64,000 nucleotides of DNA from Stichopus chloronotus. Taxonomy: Eukaryota > Echinodermata > Holothuroidea > Aspidochirotida > Stichopodidae. The stretch is from positions 18,693,911 to 18,757,910 of the forward strand of contig CM037843.1 in assembly GCA_021234535.1 (NCBI GenBank), given 5' to 3'. The notes under the pieces were generated by a model, which was not told where the DNA came from, did not search any database, and saw only the letters and a program-made list of their open reading frames with translations. The position numbers and the translations under genes are program-made. The stretch's first letter is position 1. The number at the start of each line of letters is the position of its first letter. Positions 39,101 through 48,559 of this stretch are shown in pieces.

Positions 39101-42100
39101 ACCTCACATGCTGCAACATACCTTTCTATTTTACAAAGGAGGAATACAGTATTTTGTTTTAAGTGACCTTAATGGCTGTTATACTGTACAATCATAAAAG
39201 TATGGGCAAGGGAGGAATATGGCCATCATGGATAGGGGGAAGGTGGTGAAGTTCTAAGGAACACCTTCCAAATGAGGTGTAGCTATACAGTGGCATGTAA
39301 TTTGTACCAAATTAATCACACATTACCCATAATCTACTGTATGATAAAACTCCAGTAGTAACTAAAGAACTTACTGTGACATTTTCCCCGTGGACATTTT
39401 CTAGACCATCTTTCTTCAATTCCTCAATGAGGTAGTCTGAGATCGAAAAAAGAAAAAAATATCTCCATCTGCAATATTTCAGACACATTAATACTGATAA
39501 GTAAAAGTTACAGCCTCATTGGGAACAGTCTGCTAGAGTATTATTCACATTGGTACCTCGCAGACTCTGATGAGCAATTGCTACGAAATGGTAACATCAC
39601 CAACGATACGTACGGTACTACAGTGAAAGGTCTCCTTCACACATTGATGACTCCTGGAAACAAGTGTGACCATCACAGGTCTGCATTATTTGCTAGCTTT
39701 AAGACTGTTTTAATCCTCAGATGTTTCAAACATACAGTACATAATAATAAAAATCTGCTACTATTAGCCTTGCAAACAATAATAACATGCTAACACCACA
39801 GAAGGTTTTGATGAGGTAATTAATGCACTGTTAATTACAACTGCTGGATCTATGTATCTTACTACCAGCAATGTGTCTTTGAATGAGAGATGAACAGCAA
39901 TACTGTACAAACTACTGCACATTGTTTGTTCCACATGTCAGATCAACAACTTCTAATTAAAGAACAGATTACACCATTACCAATGCAGTATAAATTAACA
40001 TTTATAATGAGGACCACACTGAGAAATTGATGTCATAAAGTTCCATACAGGGAATAGATAACAGGAATGAAATAATTATAGCAAAAGTATTATTGTAACA
40101 AATACACCTATTTTTATGGGGACAGACTATCCCAATCAAAGTGCTACACTTAGAGTTGATGTGATGGTACCTGTACCTAAAGTTCCTTTCAATTTCAATT
40201 TATTTATTATATAAATAGGGGTCATAAAATAAACTACAATAAAAATACAATTGAAAACCTTTAAGAAATTAAAATTTATTGCAAAGTTAGTAATATAAAA
40301 TTTCAAATCTACTGTTTGATGAGTCACCTGAAATTTCTAATTGACTAAATACTGTATACATTGAGGCCAGATATGAAAAAATTGTGTATTCTGCAGAGTA
40401 CTAAATGTTGCAGAATTTGTTAACTCTCTGCTTGGTTGCATATTAAAGGTTGTGTGACATGAAAATGAAATTTTTCAACGTATTAGGTGCATTCAGCATT
40501 GTAAATCTTAAAAAAACGCCACAAATTCCATCAAAATCCGTCACAGATTGAAAAATTTACAGGCAAATTAGTGTCTCACCGTTGTATCATGATGCTAAGT
40601 ATGCAAATTTGTGACGTCAAGAGATAGATTCCTATGATATGTCTCATGCTAATCGATTGTTTATGTAACCTTTATTTCAAGGACATTTGGAATTTTATAT
40701 GCCTAGAGGGCTTTATTTTGGAAGCATGTATTTTCTTGTTCAAAAATATCGATATCACTTACCAACTTGAAACTCAGTAATTAAGTAATAAAGAGGCAAA
40801 ATATATAGGCTTAACAAAAGAAATACTGACAGTGTACAACACTCCATGTCATCTGTTTTGCATTTTTCTCAAATTTGAAAATCATATCCCAAAAACAGTA
40901 AAAGAAACAAAACTGCAACAATTTTTACTCAGGGTTTTACTACGCAACCTCTGAATGAAGGCTGCTCTTTTCTAGAAGCATGTCACACAACCTTTAAGAT
41001 TCACTACTAAGAAAGCATGCAGGGGATGTTGTAGGTCATTACATTTTTTGCTGGCAATTTCATACAAACGCAGCCCTAGCAGGCTGCAATTACATTTATT
41101 TTCGTACTCATAGTCTAAGTGGAGTATCTTTCAAACTTGTATATTCTTTATGATAGGAGCTTTAAAATTTCCTTTTATTTTGGGGGGGGGGGGGGGGGAA
41201 ATCAAGTGACATCTGATTGGCAAAGCAAAACTGGGATGGGGAGAATAACAACCTTAAAAACACTTTCCTAGGCATTCTTACTAAAGAATGAAACAATACT
41301 GTTCCAGATTCTTGCCCATGACATTCAATGTGTCGTCAGAAAAGTTTAATTCACCATCAATAAATAGCCCCGAATATTTGACATGGATGTCCAATATTTT
41401 TATAACAAAAAGCCTTCGTGTCTGATAACTGTACTGCAAAGACACATCCTTTCATTTCTTTGGATTACATATCAATTTTCACCATTACATATTGAAACAA
41501 CAGCTCATCTACAGTACATTCATTTTGCAATTGGGGTCACTGTGGTACTCCAACATACTCAAATACAACATTTCTCCAAACTTCCCCTCTTGAAATATCA
41601 TGTTTACAATGTTTTCAAGATCTGACCCCTGTTGACCTCAAATGACCTTTGACCTTCACTCAAACCAAAACAGATCTTGTCCTAAATGTGGTACACCAAC
41701 ATACCACATATGGAATTTGTCCAAGCTTCCTTCCTTGAGATCTTGTGTTTACAACATTTTTACAATTTGATCCCTTTTGACCAAAATGACCTTTGACCTC
41801 CACCAAAAACAGTAGGGTCCTTGAACTCAATATGGTACACCTTCAGTATGTACTAACAAAGCTCTGTCTAAGCTTCCCTTCTTGAGATATTGTGTTTACA
41901 AGTTTTTCACAATCTGAACCCTGTTGATCTCAAATGACCTTTAACCTCCACCAAAATCAATAATACGGATTTGTACTTACATGGTACACCAACATACCAC
42001 ATATGATATTTGCCAAAGCTTCCCTTCTTGAGATATCGTGTTCACAAGATTTTCACAACTTGACCCCGGTTGACCTCAAATGATCTTTGGCTTCCACCAA

Positions 42101-45100
42101 GAACAACAGTATTTTTGTACTCAATGTAGTACACCTATGTACCACATATGAGATCTGTCCAAGCTTCCCTCCTTGAGATATTGTATTTACAAGGTAGCCA
42201 TCACAAAGTAACACACATACACTGCCACATGATTACAAATGATAACGATTTCACGGAAACCAAAAATGACTCACCAATTGCATCTTCAAGATTCTGGGAC
42301 CCAGAGATCCTGTTACCAAATGTATCCGTGAACAATGCTAGCCTTTTGTAGGCTTGCCCTTTACCAGTTCCATTCAGAAGAAAGTCAATAATATTATTAG
42401 CTACACCTGTTGCAAAGATAGGTTGGAGACAAAAGGGTAAAGAATCACTGAAAAACCAGAAGTTCAAATAACTTTGGACTTCCTTGCTAGAAGGCAAAAA
42501 GGTCTAGGAAAACCGAAAAACCAGAATGTCAAATAATGTTCGTGATTCCTTGCCAAAAGGCATGAAAAATAAAAGGACAATGCATGCCCACTTTGAAGTT
42601 TACACACCATACCCTTCTGGAGATACTGTACTGTCTCTCAAAGGTTTCAAACTATGACCTCGACTGAACTCACTGATGATGATTGACTGCCAAAAAATTA
42701 CAGACATCATCTACTCATCAAATGCAACCATGTAAACAGTTTGAAGCTCCAGCAACATTCAGTTGGTGAGATATCCTCCTTAAATACTTTTTCATACTTT
42801 AAGCTCTGGTGATCTCAGATGACCTCAAATGACCCTAATAGGGGTTCACACTTTAAGCTCTGGTGACTTCAAATGACCTAATTGACACTGCTTGATTGTA
42901 GATTAATTAAATGGATTACACTGGTTTGTAACATATTACAAACTACCTTAAATGCATTAATACCAGAACCTGTGGTTTGCAATACATGCAGTTAAATACA
43001 ATAAAATGACTTGACTTGTTTGCTTTGACACCATAAAAACAATAGGGATGATCAACTAACAATGGACTACCAACTTCCAAGTTGGAGCAACTTCTTGAGA
43101 TAGTGTGCTTACAAGAATTTCAAACTATGTCCTCTGTTGACCTCCATAAAAAATGACAGACATCATCTACTCATCAAGTTCTACCAATGACGAAGTTACT
43201 GTATGGATTTCTGCGATATCTCCTGAAATGAGTTTCCACACTTTTAAGTTCTGGTGACCTGAAATGATCTTTGAACTTCATGAAAAACAATAGAGATCAC
43301 CTACTCACGATGGACTACCAACACACCACCTTTGAATTTCAAGCACCATTCCACTCAAGATATCATGTTAACAAGCCAAGGTGTCACATACACACACCAC
43401 AACAATCGAACAGATTCTTTGCCTACCTTCAGCAAGAAATCAAAGAGTAAATCTCATATATATGCTGTTATTGACACCTACAGTAGTAATCACAGGATTT
43501 CCATAATGTGCAACAATCATGTCTCAAGAATATCTTGTCTACATGATAGAACATGATGTGATAGCCAGATGTACCATAATGGTTAGTGTATAGGTACTTC
43601 TCGAGAAGGGATCGACAAACATTTATAACATCGTGTGAGGATCGGCTGTAATTCACTTTGAGACACTGAAATATTCATGACAAAATTAAAAGCTGGTACC
43701 ATCATGAGGGATTTGATAAAATAAATGAACTTCTCAATCTCCACTTGGCATGCAACTGACACTGCTTCGTTGTAGAATAATTAAATGGATGTTACTACTT
43801 TCGATGCATTAGCACCTGGAAGTTGTGGTTTGAAATGTATGCAGTTGAATGTAAAATGACTTGAATTGTTTAATTTTCAATGCAAAGGCCCTCACAGAGC
43901 TAGATAGAAGCTTAATTCAACAAGCAATTTCAGTATTTAAATACTCTTGAAAGAACTTTGAAATATAATGTATGCTGATTTCATACCTCTGTAGCTCTCA
44001 ATTTCTTGTTTTATGCTGGCATGATTCAAGGAGCTGTTGTAGGTTGTCACTGTTTGAAATGGGGCTGAGCAGCATTCATGAGCTACAGAATATGGTAAAA
44101 CAAAGAACAAAATATCTTCCTAAGTACTTATTGTGATGCTGAGTTGGAACTTGCACATGAATTCGTACCTTATCCAGGGTTTTGTGCTAGAGGGGGCACA
44201 GATGGATGTTGTCCACTGGAGGAGGTTTAAGGGAGAAGGCATTCCTCCCCATTTTGAAAAAGTTTGCTCTTAGAAGAGGATCAGACTGGAAAAAAGGTGG
44301 CACATTTTCATCTGTATTTCTTGATACTTCTCTTACTTCCGTTGTCTCACTTTTCCCTCTTTGTTTTTGCTGATCTTTTAATTTTTCTTACTGGTGGGGG
44401 GCATGCACCTGTTGCACCCCCCCCCCCTCCTTAAATCTGCCATTGATGAATGATGCTACAAATCTTAGTAAAAGGGAATCTTCAGCCAAAAGAAGGATCT
44501 TTTACACATGTAGGAAGACTTAATTTGCATTGACATACTGTACTTGGCAGACTACAAGGTAATGAAGTCAAGCAAAAACTCCATTGCTCTGACACAGTTG
44601 TAAAACTTTTTTTGACTTGTAATTATGTGGAATTTCTTCATGATTTATAACCTTAATACTGCTATAAGATGTACATCTACAGTATGTACTAAAGCTATGC
44701 CTACATGTTTGGTTCTGAAAGCAGGCTGCCTATATTACAGAAAAACTGCAAAAATTCTGGCATTAGATTAAATTTCAAATTTTCAAAGAGTGATAATAAT
44801 GTGTCATGATGTACATCTTTTCTAAGATGCAATTTGACTTAAACATACACAAATCCAGAAAAAAACAGAAAAGATGGTCTACATAGCAAGAATAGGAAGG
44901 AAAAAAAATTTTCTACACTACTGAAGAAATAGAAAGTCAAATGCCTTTGTGATTCGTTGCTGATATCTCTATTTGTCATACACACATAATCACTTACAAA
45001 CAAAAAGCAATGCAGTGGTGAAGAAAAGGGACCATATAAAAATGAGAAAAAAAATGCAAGAATGACAACCACATCCTGTATCACCTATGGGTTTAATGTT

Positions 45101-46306
45101 ACCAAGTGCTAATGTGAATGAGTAATGTCATTCACACAGGAGCTCAGTAATTCACAAGTTCATTACACCAAATTTTTGTTACTGACCTGAGACTGTGCAA
45201 GCTAGTCAATAAAGTCAATGGCATAGAAAACGTTCCACAAATTGAAAGAGAATGAGACAAAATTCTATCTAGCAGCAACCTCTGCTATGAAACATAGATC
45301 TACATTTTGGCAAATATCAATAGGAAATAAATATGTATTATTTCCCAAATATGAGTGATGTAACCTCTTCATATGTTCACATTCAGGACATGTAAAACAT
45401 GTTTGGCTTTGAACCCAGGACAGATCTTTAGAATGATGGAACTTATGTGATTTCATCCCACATTACAGTGATGACATGTCTCCCATGGGGCAATTCAAAT
45501 GACAGCCATCAGCTGCTCATCAAGTGCTAACAATGTTGACACTTTGAAGTTCTACCTTAATTCAGTTGCTGAGATATCTTCCAGGTTTTCCTACTTGAAG
45601 CTCTGGAGACCTCAAATGACATTTGATCTCCGTGAAAAATTATAGGGACTACTGTATGTTCTCACAGTGAACTACCAACATACCAACATTGAAGTTCAAG
45701 CACCTTTCCCTTCTTGAGATACTGTGTTTACATCAGTTGTCTGACACCCTTGTTGAGGTCACTTGTGGTCACAGATTCTGAATTCGTACCGTTCCTGCAA
45801 ATAGACTGATTGGCGTGTGCATGGGCAAAAAGACACTCTTGCATCTGACGTCTACTTGCACGTGTACGTGCGAACAGTTGCTGTTTATGTCATAGTATCT
45901 GCTCGAACAAGTTCGTGCAGATAAGTGTTGGCATTCATCACTTGCACGTACACTGGCGAATAGACACTGTCTAGACACTGTCTACTACTATTAACAAGAA
46001 CACGTTCATGCGAAAAATATCTTTACCCAGTCCGTGTAAGTGCGAATAAGCTTGCTCCTTCGCCCGTGTTCGTGTGAATAGACATAACCAATCACCTACA
46101 ACTAACATTAGGCCTACGGTACAGGTAGGCTAAGTCTTAGACAAGTTAGAGCTAGTGGGCTTGAGCTAGAAACCCACAAGTAAAACAGTCAAAGTACCAG
46201 GTACGGTACCAGGCTAAGCGATGGCAAAGCCTAAACAGACCTTACCGAGCAGTAAAGTAATCATTAGGCCTAGAAGCAGAGCCGTTCCCCGGTTCCCATG
46301 GGTCAT
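21113..46306 (-). CDS. CPQ: Carboxypeptidase Q (plasma glutamate carboxypeptidase), secreted M28 zinc dipeptidase; 14 coding exons, complete, 479 aa
   Basis: Coding exons on the minus strand: 46306-46246, 44082-43987, 42406-42275, 39436-39375, 39059-38954, 38658-38597, 36033-35869, 35149-35065, 34322-34219, 33140-33054, 31342-31226, 29734-29659, 24960-24781, 21219-21113 (TAG). All junctions are GT-AG with consistent phases; total 1440 nt. The protein begins [20 protein letters not shown], a signal peptide, so it enters the secretory pathway. The vertebrate family member is 472 aa and is secreted or lysosomal; it releases N-terminal residues from dipeptides and cleaves circulating peptides. 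By family alignment the active site is intact: H298 and D300 in SGHLDSWD, D310 in AMDD, E344-E345 in TGEEQ, D372 in MESDGG and H442 in FHHSD. The C-terminus ADMDEMLPR matches the family almost exactly. The donor after exon 13 is GTCAGT, weaker than the others. Introns are filled with repeats. Identity is very secure; exon edges rest on splice motifs and homology. Confidence 0.97.
21473..23115 (+). repeat. CPQ: Helentron-like repeat, copy 2, with perfect 145-bp tandem array
   Basis: Lies in the last CPQ intron. The head GGTTCCTTGC (21473-21482) and tail GCAAGGAACC (23106-23115) are perfect 10-bp inverted partners, and the tail also forms its own hairpin with 23091-23098. Between about 22320 and 23035 a 145-bp unit repeats about five times with very little divergence. 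DR1 sites sit at 22335, 22480, 22625, 22770 and 22915. A run of CACACA-type sequence precedes the tail. Confidence 0.85.
23120..24780. other. CPQ: CPQ intron 13, left-hand part; no other feature recognised
   Basis: Non-coding between the repeat copy and exon 13. Nothing beyond short GT-rich stretches was recognised. Confidence 0.5.
25300..25430. repeat. GC-rich relic related to the hAT-like element
   Basis: Contains GGCCTGCCTTAGGGCCCCGG and GTGGAGCCCCTTGTGGGGGT, resembling the interior of the element at 15344-16108. No termini or duplication seen, so it is a fragment in CPQ intron 12. Confidence 0.5.
27182..28200 (+). repeat. CPQ: Helentron-like DR1 repeat, copy 3
   Basis: The head-like ACCAGAATGCACAAATGCATTG at 27181 is followed by about seven diverged monomers (AAATGACCTTTAACCTCCACC, CTTGAGATATCATGTTTACAA) and then a CACACACG stretch. 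The DR1 cores here are imperfect (TGACCTTTAACCT, TGACCTTTGATCT). In CPQ intron 12. Confidence 0.65.
29050..29375. repeat. Dispersed ~320-bp repeat, copy A (CPQ intron)
   Basis: Shares with 40475-40790 the ordered words ATCAAAATCCxTCA, ACAGGCAAATT, GTTTATGTAAC, TATTTCAAGGACA, TTTTATATGCC and TTTTGGAAGC. No coding signal. Confidence 0.75.
31438..31741. mobile_element. 304-bp non-autonomous DNA transposon with 10-bp target duplication, CPQ intron
   Basis: Ends AAGGCTGT...ACAGCCTT are perfect 8-bp inverted repeats. AGTGTCAGCT occurs on both sides (31428-31437 and 31742-31751). The interior repeats AAACCGGTTTTGATT-like words five or so times in both orientations, typical of subterminal transposase-binding repeats. 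A 9-10 bp duplication would suit a Mutator-like element; an 8-bp hAT reading cannot be excluded. Confidence 0.8.
32285..32650. repeat. CPQ: Local tandem duplication, about 215-bp period
   Basis: GTGAGGTATGTTTxCxGATGAC followed by GATATxTAxC, CTATAGCTT-like and ATGCAxG words appears at 32290-32440 and again at 32497-32640, diverged. In a CPQ intron. Confidence 0.6.
32660..33000. repeat. CPQ: ~330-bp intronic repeat, copy A, beside CPQ exon 10
   Basis: Ordered words shared with 35270-35590 include ATTTTAGGATAA, GTTTTCCCT, GTTGCAxTTACTT, GAATGAATTCTC, GTTGAAG and TTATCTATTT. Ends about 50 bp from exon 10. Confidence 0.65.
35270..35590. repeat. CPQ: ~330-bp intronic repeat, copy B
   Basis: Diverged partner of 32660-33000, in the intron between CPQ exons 7 and 8. 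It may be an ancient local duplication or two insertions of one family. Confidence 0.65.
36176..37685 (+). repeat. CPQ: Helentron-like DR1 repeat, copy 4
   Basis: The head AGAAAGCCAAAAGGGCTTG is at 36178. Two or three monomers lie at about 37260-37600, with a perfect DR1 at 37487-37499. A CACACATACACAC stretch and a tail hairpin (GATTCCTT 37654-37661 with AAGGAATC 37673-37680) follow. The 36.3-37.2 kb middle has no obvious monomers and may be unrelated sequence or another insertion. Confidence 0.65.
38345..38580 (+). repeat. CPQ: Helentron-like DR1 repeat fragment ending beside CPQ exon 6
   Basis: One diverged monomer (CACATTTTGACCCCTGTGGA, CTTGAGATATCCTG) is followed by the alternative tail CCACATGATTGCAAAGG...ACCAAAAATGA. 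The tail ends about 17-20 bp from the exon 6 donor side. Confidence 0.6.
40475..40790. repeat. Dispersed ~320-bp repeat, copy B (CPQ intron)
   Basis: Same orientation as the copy at 29050-29375, in a different CPQ intron. The level of divergence indicates an old dispersed family. Confidence 0.75.
41182..41198 (+). repeat. 17-nt poly-G run in a CPQ intron
   Basis: Uninterrupted G tract, one of many C/G homopolymers in this window (others near 5485, 14851, 49500, 49844, 52570). Lengths of such runs are often mis-called. Confidence 0.8.
41575..42268 (+). repeat. CPQ: Helentron-like DR1 repeat, copy 5, abutting CPQ exon 3
   Basis: Five monomers with CTTGAGATATCGTGTT-type and TGACCTTTGACCT-type words. 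Perfect DR1 sites are at 41643-41655 and 41787-41799; at 41633-41655 three half-sites form a DR4 plus DR1. The tail CACATGATTACAAATG...CCAAAAATG ends within a few bases of the exon 3 donor (42274-42269). Confidence 0.8.
42530..43447 (+). repeat. CPQ: Helentron-like repeat, copy 6, divergent subfamily
   Basis: The head contains GATTCCTTGCCAAAAGGC (42544). The body has monomers alternating TCTGGTGACCTCAAATGACC with CAACATTCAGTTGGTGAGATATC, distinct from the other copies. The tail GATTCTTTGC...GCAAGAAATC (43413-43441) forms a hairpin. In the CPQ exon 2-3 intron. Confidence 0.65.
42880..43010. repeat. ~130-bp duplicated segment, copy A (partner 43745-43880)
   Basis: TGACACTGCTT, ATTAATTAAATGGAT, TGCATTA, GTGGTTTG, ATGCAGTT and AAAATGACTTGA recur in order 850 bp to the right. 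The repeat sits inside element copy 6. Confidence 0.7.
43512..43652. repeat. CPQ: Dispersed ~140-bp repeat (copy B) in a CPQ intron
   Basis: Partner of 6728-6870, in the intron between CPQ exons 2 and 3 and just right of a Helentron-like tail hairpin. Divergence is appreciable, suggesting an old insertion. Confidence 0.75.
43745..43880. repeat. ~130-bp duplicated segment, copy B
   Basis: Diverged partner of 42880-43010; same orientation, near CPQ exon 2. Confidence 0.7.
44190..44450. repeat. Degraded GC-rich transposon relic in CPQ intron 1
   Basis: AGAGGGGGCACAGATGG near the left and GGGGGGCATGCACC with a poly-C run near the right resemble the GC-rich interiors of the hAT-like elements. 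No clear termini. Confidence 0.35.
44930..45760 (+). repeat. CPQ: Helentron-like repeat, copy 7 (head plus monomers)
   Basis: The head AGAAAGTCAAATGCCTTTGTGATTCG is near 44930. Monomers of the divergent subfamily lie at 45480-45735 (GGAGACCTCAAATGACATTTG, CTTCTTGAGATACTGTGTTTACA). There is no clear tail hairpin. Confidence 0.5.
45775..46085. repeat. CPQ: Minisatellite of TTGCACGTGTACGTGCGAATAGACA-like units in CPQ intron 1
   Basis: Imperfect units built from GCACGT/ACGTGCGAA and AATAGACA recur about eight times, including TCTAGACACTGTCTAGACACTGTCT in tandem near 45965. CpG and E-box-like CACGTG content is high for this window. It lies 160-470 bp inside the transcribed side of the CPQ start. 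Confidence 0.6.
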
Positions 46307-46489
46307 CTTGCTTAAAGTTCGATAAAAACAACTTCTACGTTATGTCCTTCCAAACTCTGTGAACGACGAGACGATGTATATTAGTCCATAAAGTTCTTTG
46401 GTTCAGATCCTCAGGTCAGGTGCGAGGATTACATAACTACGGAACCAAATACGGGACATTGCATTGACGAGTTATCTTGTTTTGTTTTA

Positions 46490-46800
46490 CTAATTATCAA
46501 TTATCTGCAAATTGACCAGTTGGCAACAAGGTACAAAAGTCAGAAAATTGATGTTTTGACGAGAACCGAGATCTCGTCATTTTGTAGTCTGCAAATTGAC
46601 GTTTTCCGGAGTAATTATATTGCGTCAAAATGACAAAAAGACCAGAAAATTGACGTATGATTTGTCGTGAGAAACTGAACGGGAACCCATCAATGCATCA
46701 ATTTATCTGCAAAATGACGTTTTACAGAGTAACTATTCGCCAAAATGACAAAAACTGACGTTTTGAGGAGCAATCGGACCTCGTCAATGCATACAATTCC
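46490..46800. repeat. Imperfect repeat array with TGACGTTTT motifs upstream of CPQ
   Basis: Units of about 105-120 bp share TCTGCAAATTGACGTTTT, AGAGTAACTAT, CAAAATGACAAAAA and TCGTCAATGCATC-like words. They start about 190 bp upstream of the CPQ ATG. TGACG is also a CREB/ATF half-site; a regulatory role is only inference. Confidence 0.6.
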
Positions 46801-47029
46801 CCATGCAATGACAGTCTAAGTCAGAAGTACCCTGCGGTAGGTCGGGCTATCTGCACTCACACTCTCGTCTATTATTCATCTCTGTTCTGCTGGTCGGCAT
46901 ACCTGTGAGTGTGAAAAAAATTAACATACGAGAAACTTGAGTGAAAACATATCGTCGCACGAGGAACTTGTGGAGGGTGGGTGCAGCAAAGAATTCGGAC
47001 TGTGAACCTCTCCCTATACATCCCTTTTG

Positions 47030-47110
47030 GACGTGGGCGTCAATCCTGGGGAACAGGGGGACCAGTCCCCCCCCCCCACCTTTTTGATAGGAGGGGGACT
47101 AATATATCAC
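47030..47110 (+). mobile_element. Solo end of a second hAT-like family (TGGGCGTCAATCC)
   Basis: GTGGGCGTCAATCCTGGGGA plus a poly-C block resembles the reverse complement of the right end at 48500-48550. No matching partner or duplication was found, so it is a truncated copy. Confidence 0.5.
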
Positions 47111-47702
47111 GTCCCCCACACTTTTTTTAATGGTAAATTTTCATTCAATTTGAAATTTCATATGAACTTCTCCTTCTTCAGTCTAGGAGTGAGGATAGTC
47201 AGAAAGTCTGATGACATACCAGTTGCAACTTTTCATATCTTTTTATATCAATTTAGCACATTTCATATCAATGTAGCATATTTTATGTCTTCAAAAGAAG
47301 TCAACTGTTGCACTAGATTGCATCTAAGTTTGGGACACCTCTTCATTACAACCCTCTCACAGATCGAGAGGAACCATCACTCTTCTCATGCTTCACCATC
47401 TATCAAAATACTATTGTATGGCATTCTTTTTTTTTCTTTTCTTTTTTTTTTGCAATGTGGTTGACATTTTCAAAGTTATCAGTACAAGAACGAGTTCTAC
47501 TTTGTCATGGAATCATTGACGGTTGTACCAAACTAATAAAAACCTGTAACGAGAGTAAGCATTATTGGAATAATTTTTCTGAAACATAATTTCTCGGGGA
47601 CAAAATGACTGCAATAGGTGCAAAATATTACACCAGAGTTTGTTTTATTACACCCACTAGTTGAAAATTTCTCAAAAGGAAAAAATCTGTTATCGTTGGA
47701 AA

Positions 47703-48550
47703 CATGGGCGTCAGCAAGTTTCAGAAAGTGAGGGGGACACTATACTATCTAAGCGGAGCGCCACCATTGGTTGGCGAGTATCGTAGCAGAAAATTTTGGG
47801 TACACAAGACCCCCTAGATTGCAAGAGACGGCCTTCCTGAGTCGTTTTTAGTTACATCAGAACCAGATCTGTGAAGAGAAATTTTGTCTCACAAAACTAA
47901 ATTCCGACAGAAAGTACTGGTAGAAAGATGCCGTTCTGATACCAGTTAAGGGAGACGAATTGCACAGCGTCCATCTCAAACAAAATATTGAAAAAAGTGG
48001 CGCCGTCACCTCCGGGATGAGTTAGGTAGTATATATAATACATGCATGTAGGTGCGAGACATCAGTTGTTATGTGCCCAGATACTTTACTAATAATAATC
48101 AGAAAAAGGCACGCCGAGCGTGTGTAGCGCCTAGCCAACACTCATCAATAAAGATCTACCATATCCGGCGAATACATGTAGCCTTAATTACTTGAAGTTG
48201 AAATGCGTCGTTGTTTTCTCTGATCCACAAAACACTCTAAAACTTCGTTCAAGCATCGCAAAAATTTTTATCAGAGGTCTCAGACGAAGCAGGTAGGGAG
48301 AATATCGGACTGAGGAAGGGGGATAAAGGGCCAAGCGCTGTTCTAACTTCCATTTATTGATAAAGATTCTTAAGTTTGATTCTACTTGAACCAGCTCAGC
48401 AATTGTGATAGAAAATCGCGCATATGCATGTGATTTTTTTTAAATAACTGATTTGAAAATTGGGTGGGACAAATGATATGATATCCCCTCCACTTCTGAA
48501 AGTGGAGGGGACATGTCCCCCCCCCTGTCCCCCACCTGTTGACGCCCATG
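47703..48550. mobile_element. Non-autonomous hAT-like transposon, 848 bp, 8-bp target duplication
   Basis: Ends CATGGGCGTCAGC and the complement of CATGGGCGTCAAC give an 11-bp perfect terminal inverted repeat. GTTGGAAA flanks both sides (47695-47702 and 48551-48558). There is no transposase frame. The internal phrase CTAAGCGGAGCGCCACCATT (from about 47748) recurs elsewhere to the right, marking relatives. Confidence 0.87.
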
Positions 48551-48559
48551 GTTGGAAAG

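Noticed and set aside
47027..47464. Plus-strand frame of 145 codons
   Set aside because: Starts inside a transposon end with poly-C and continues into T-rich DNA. No domain recognised.
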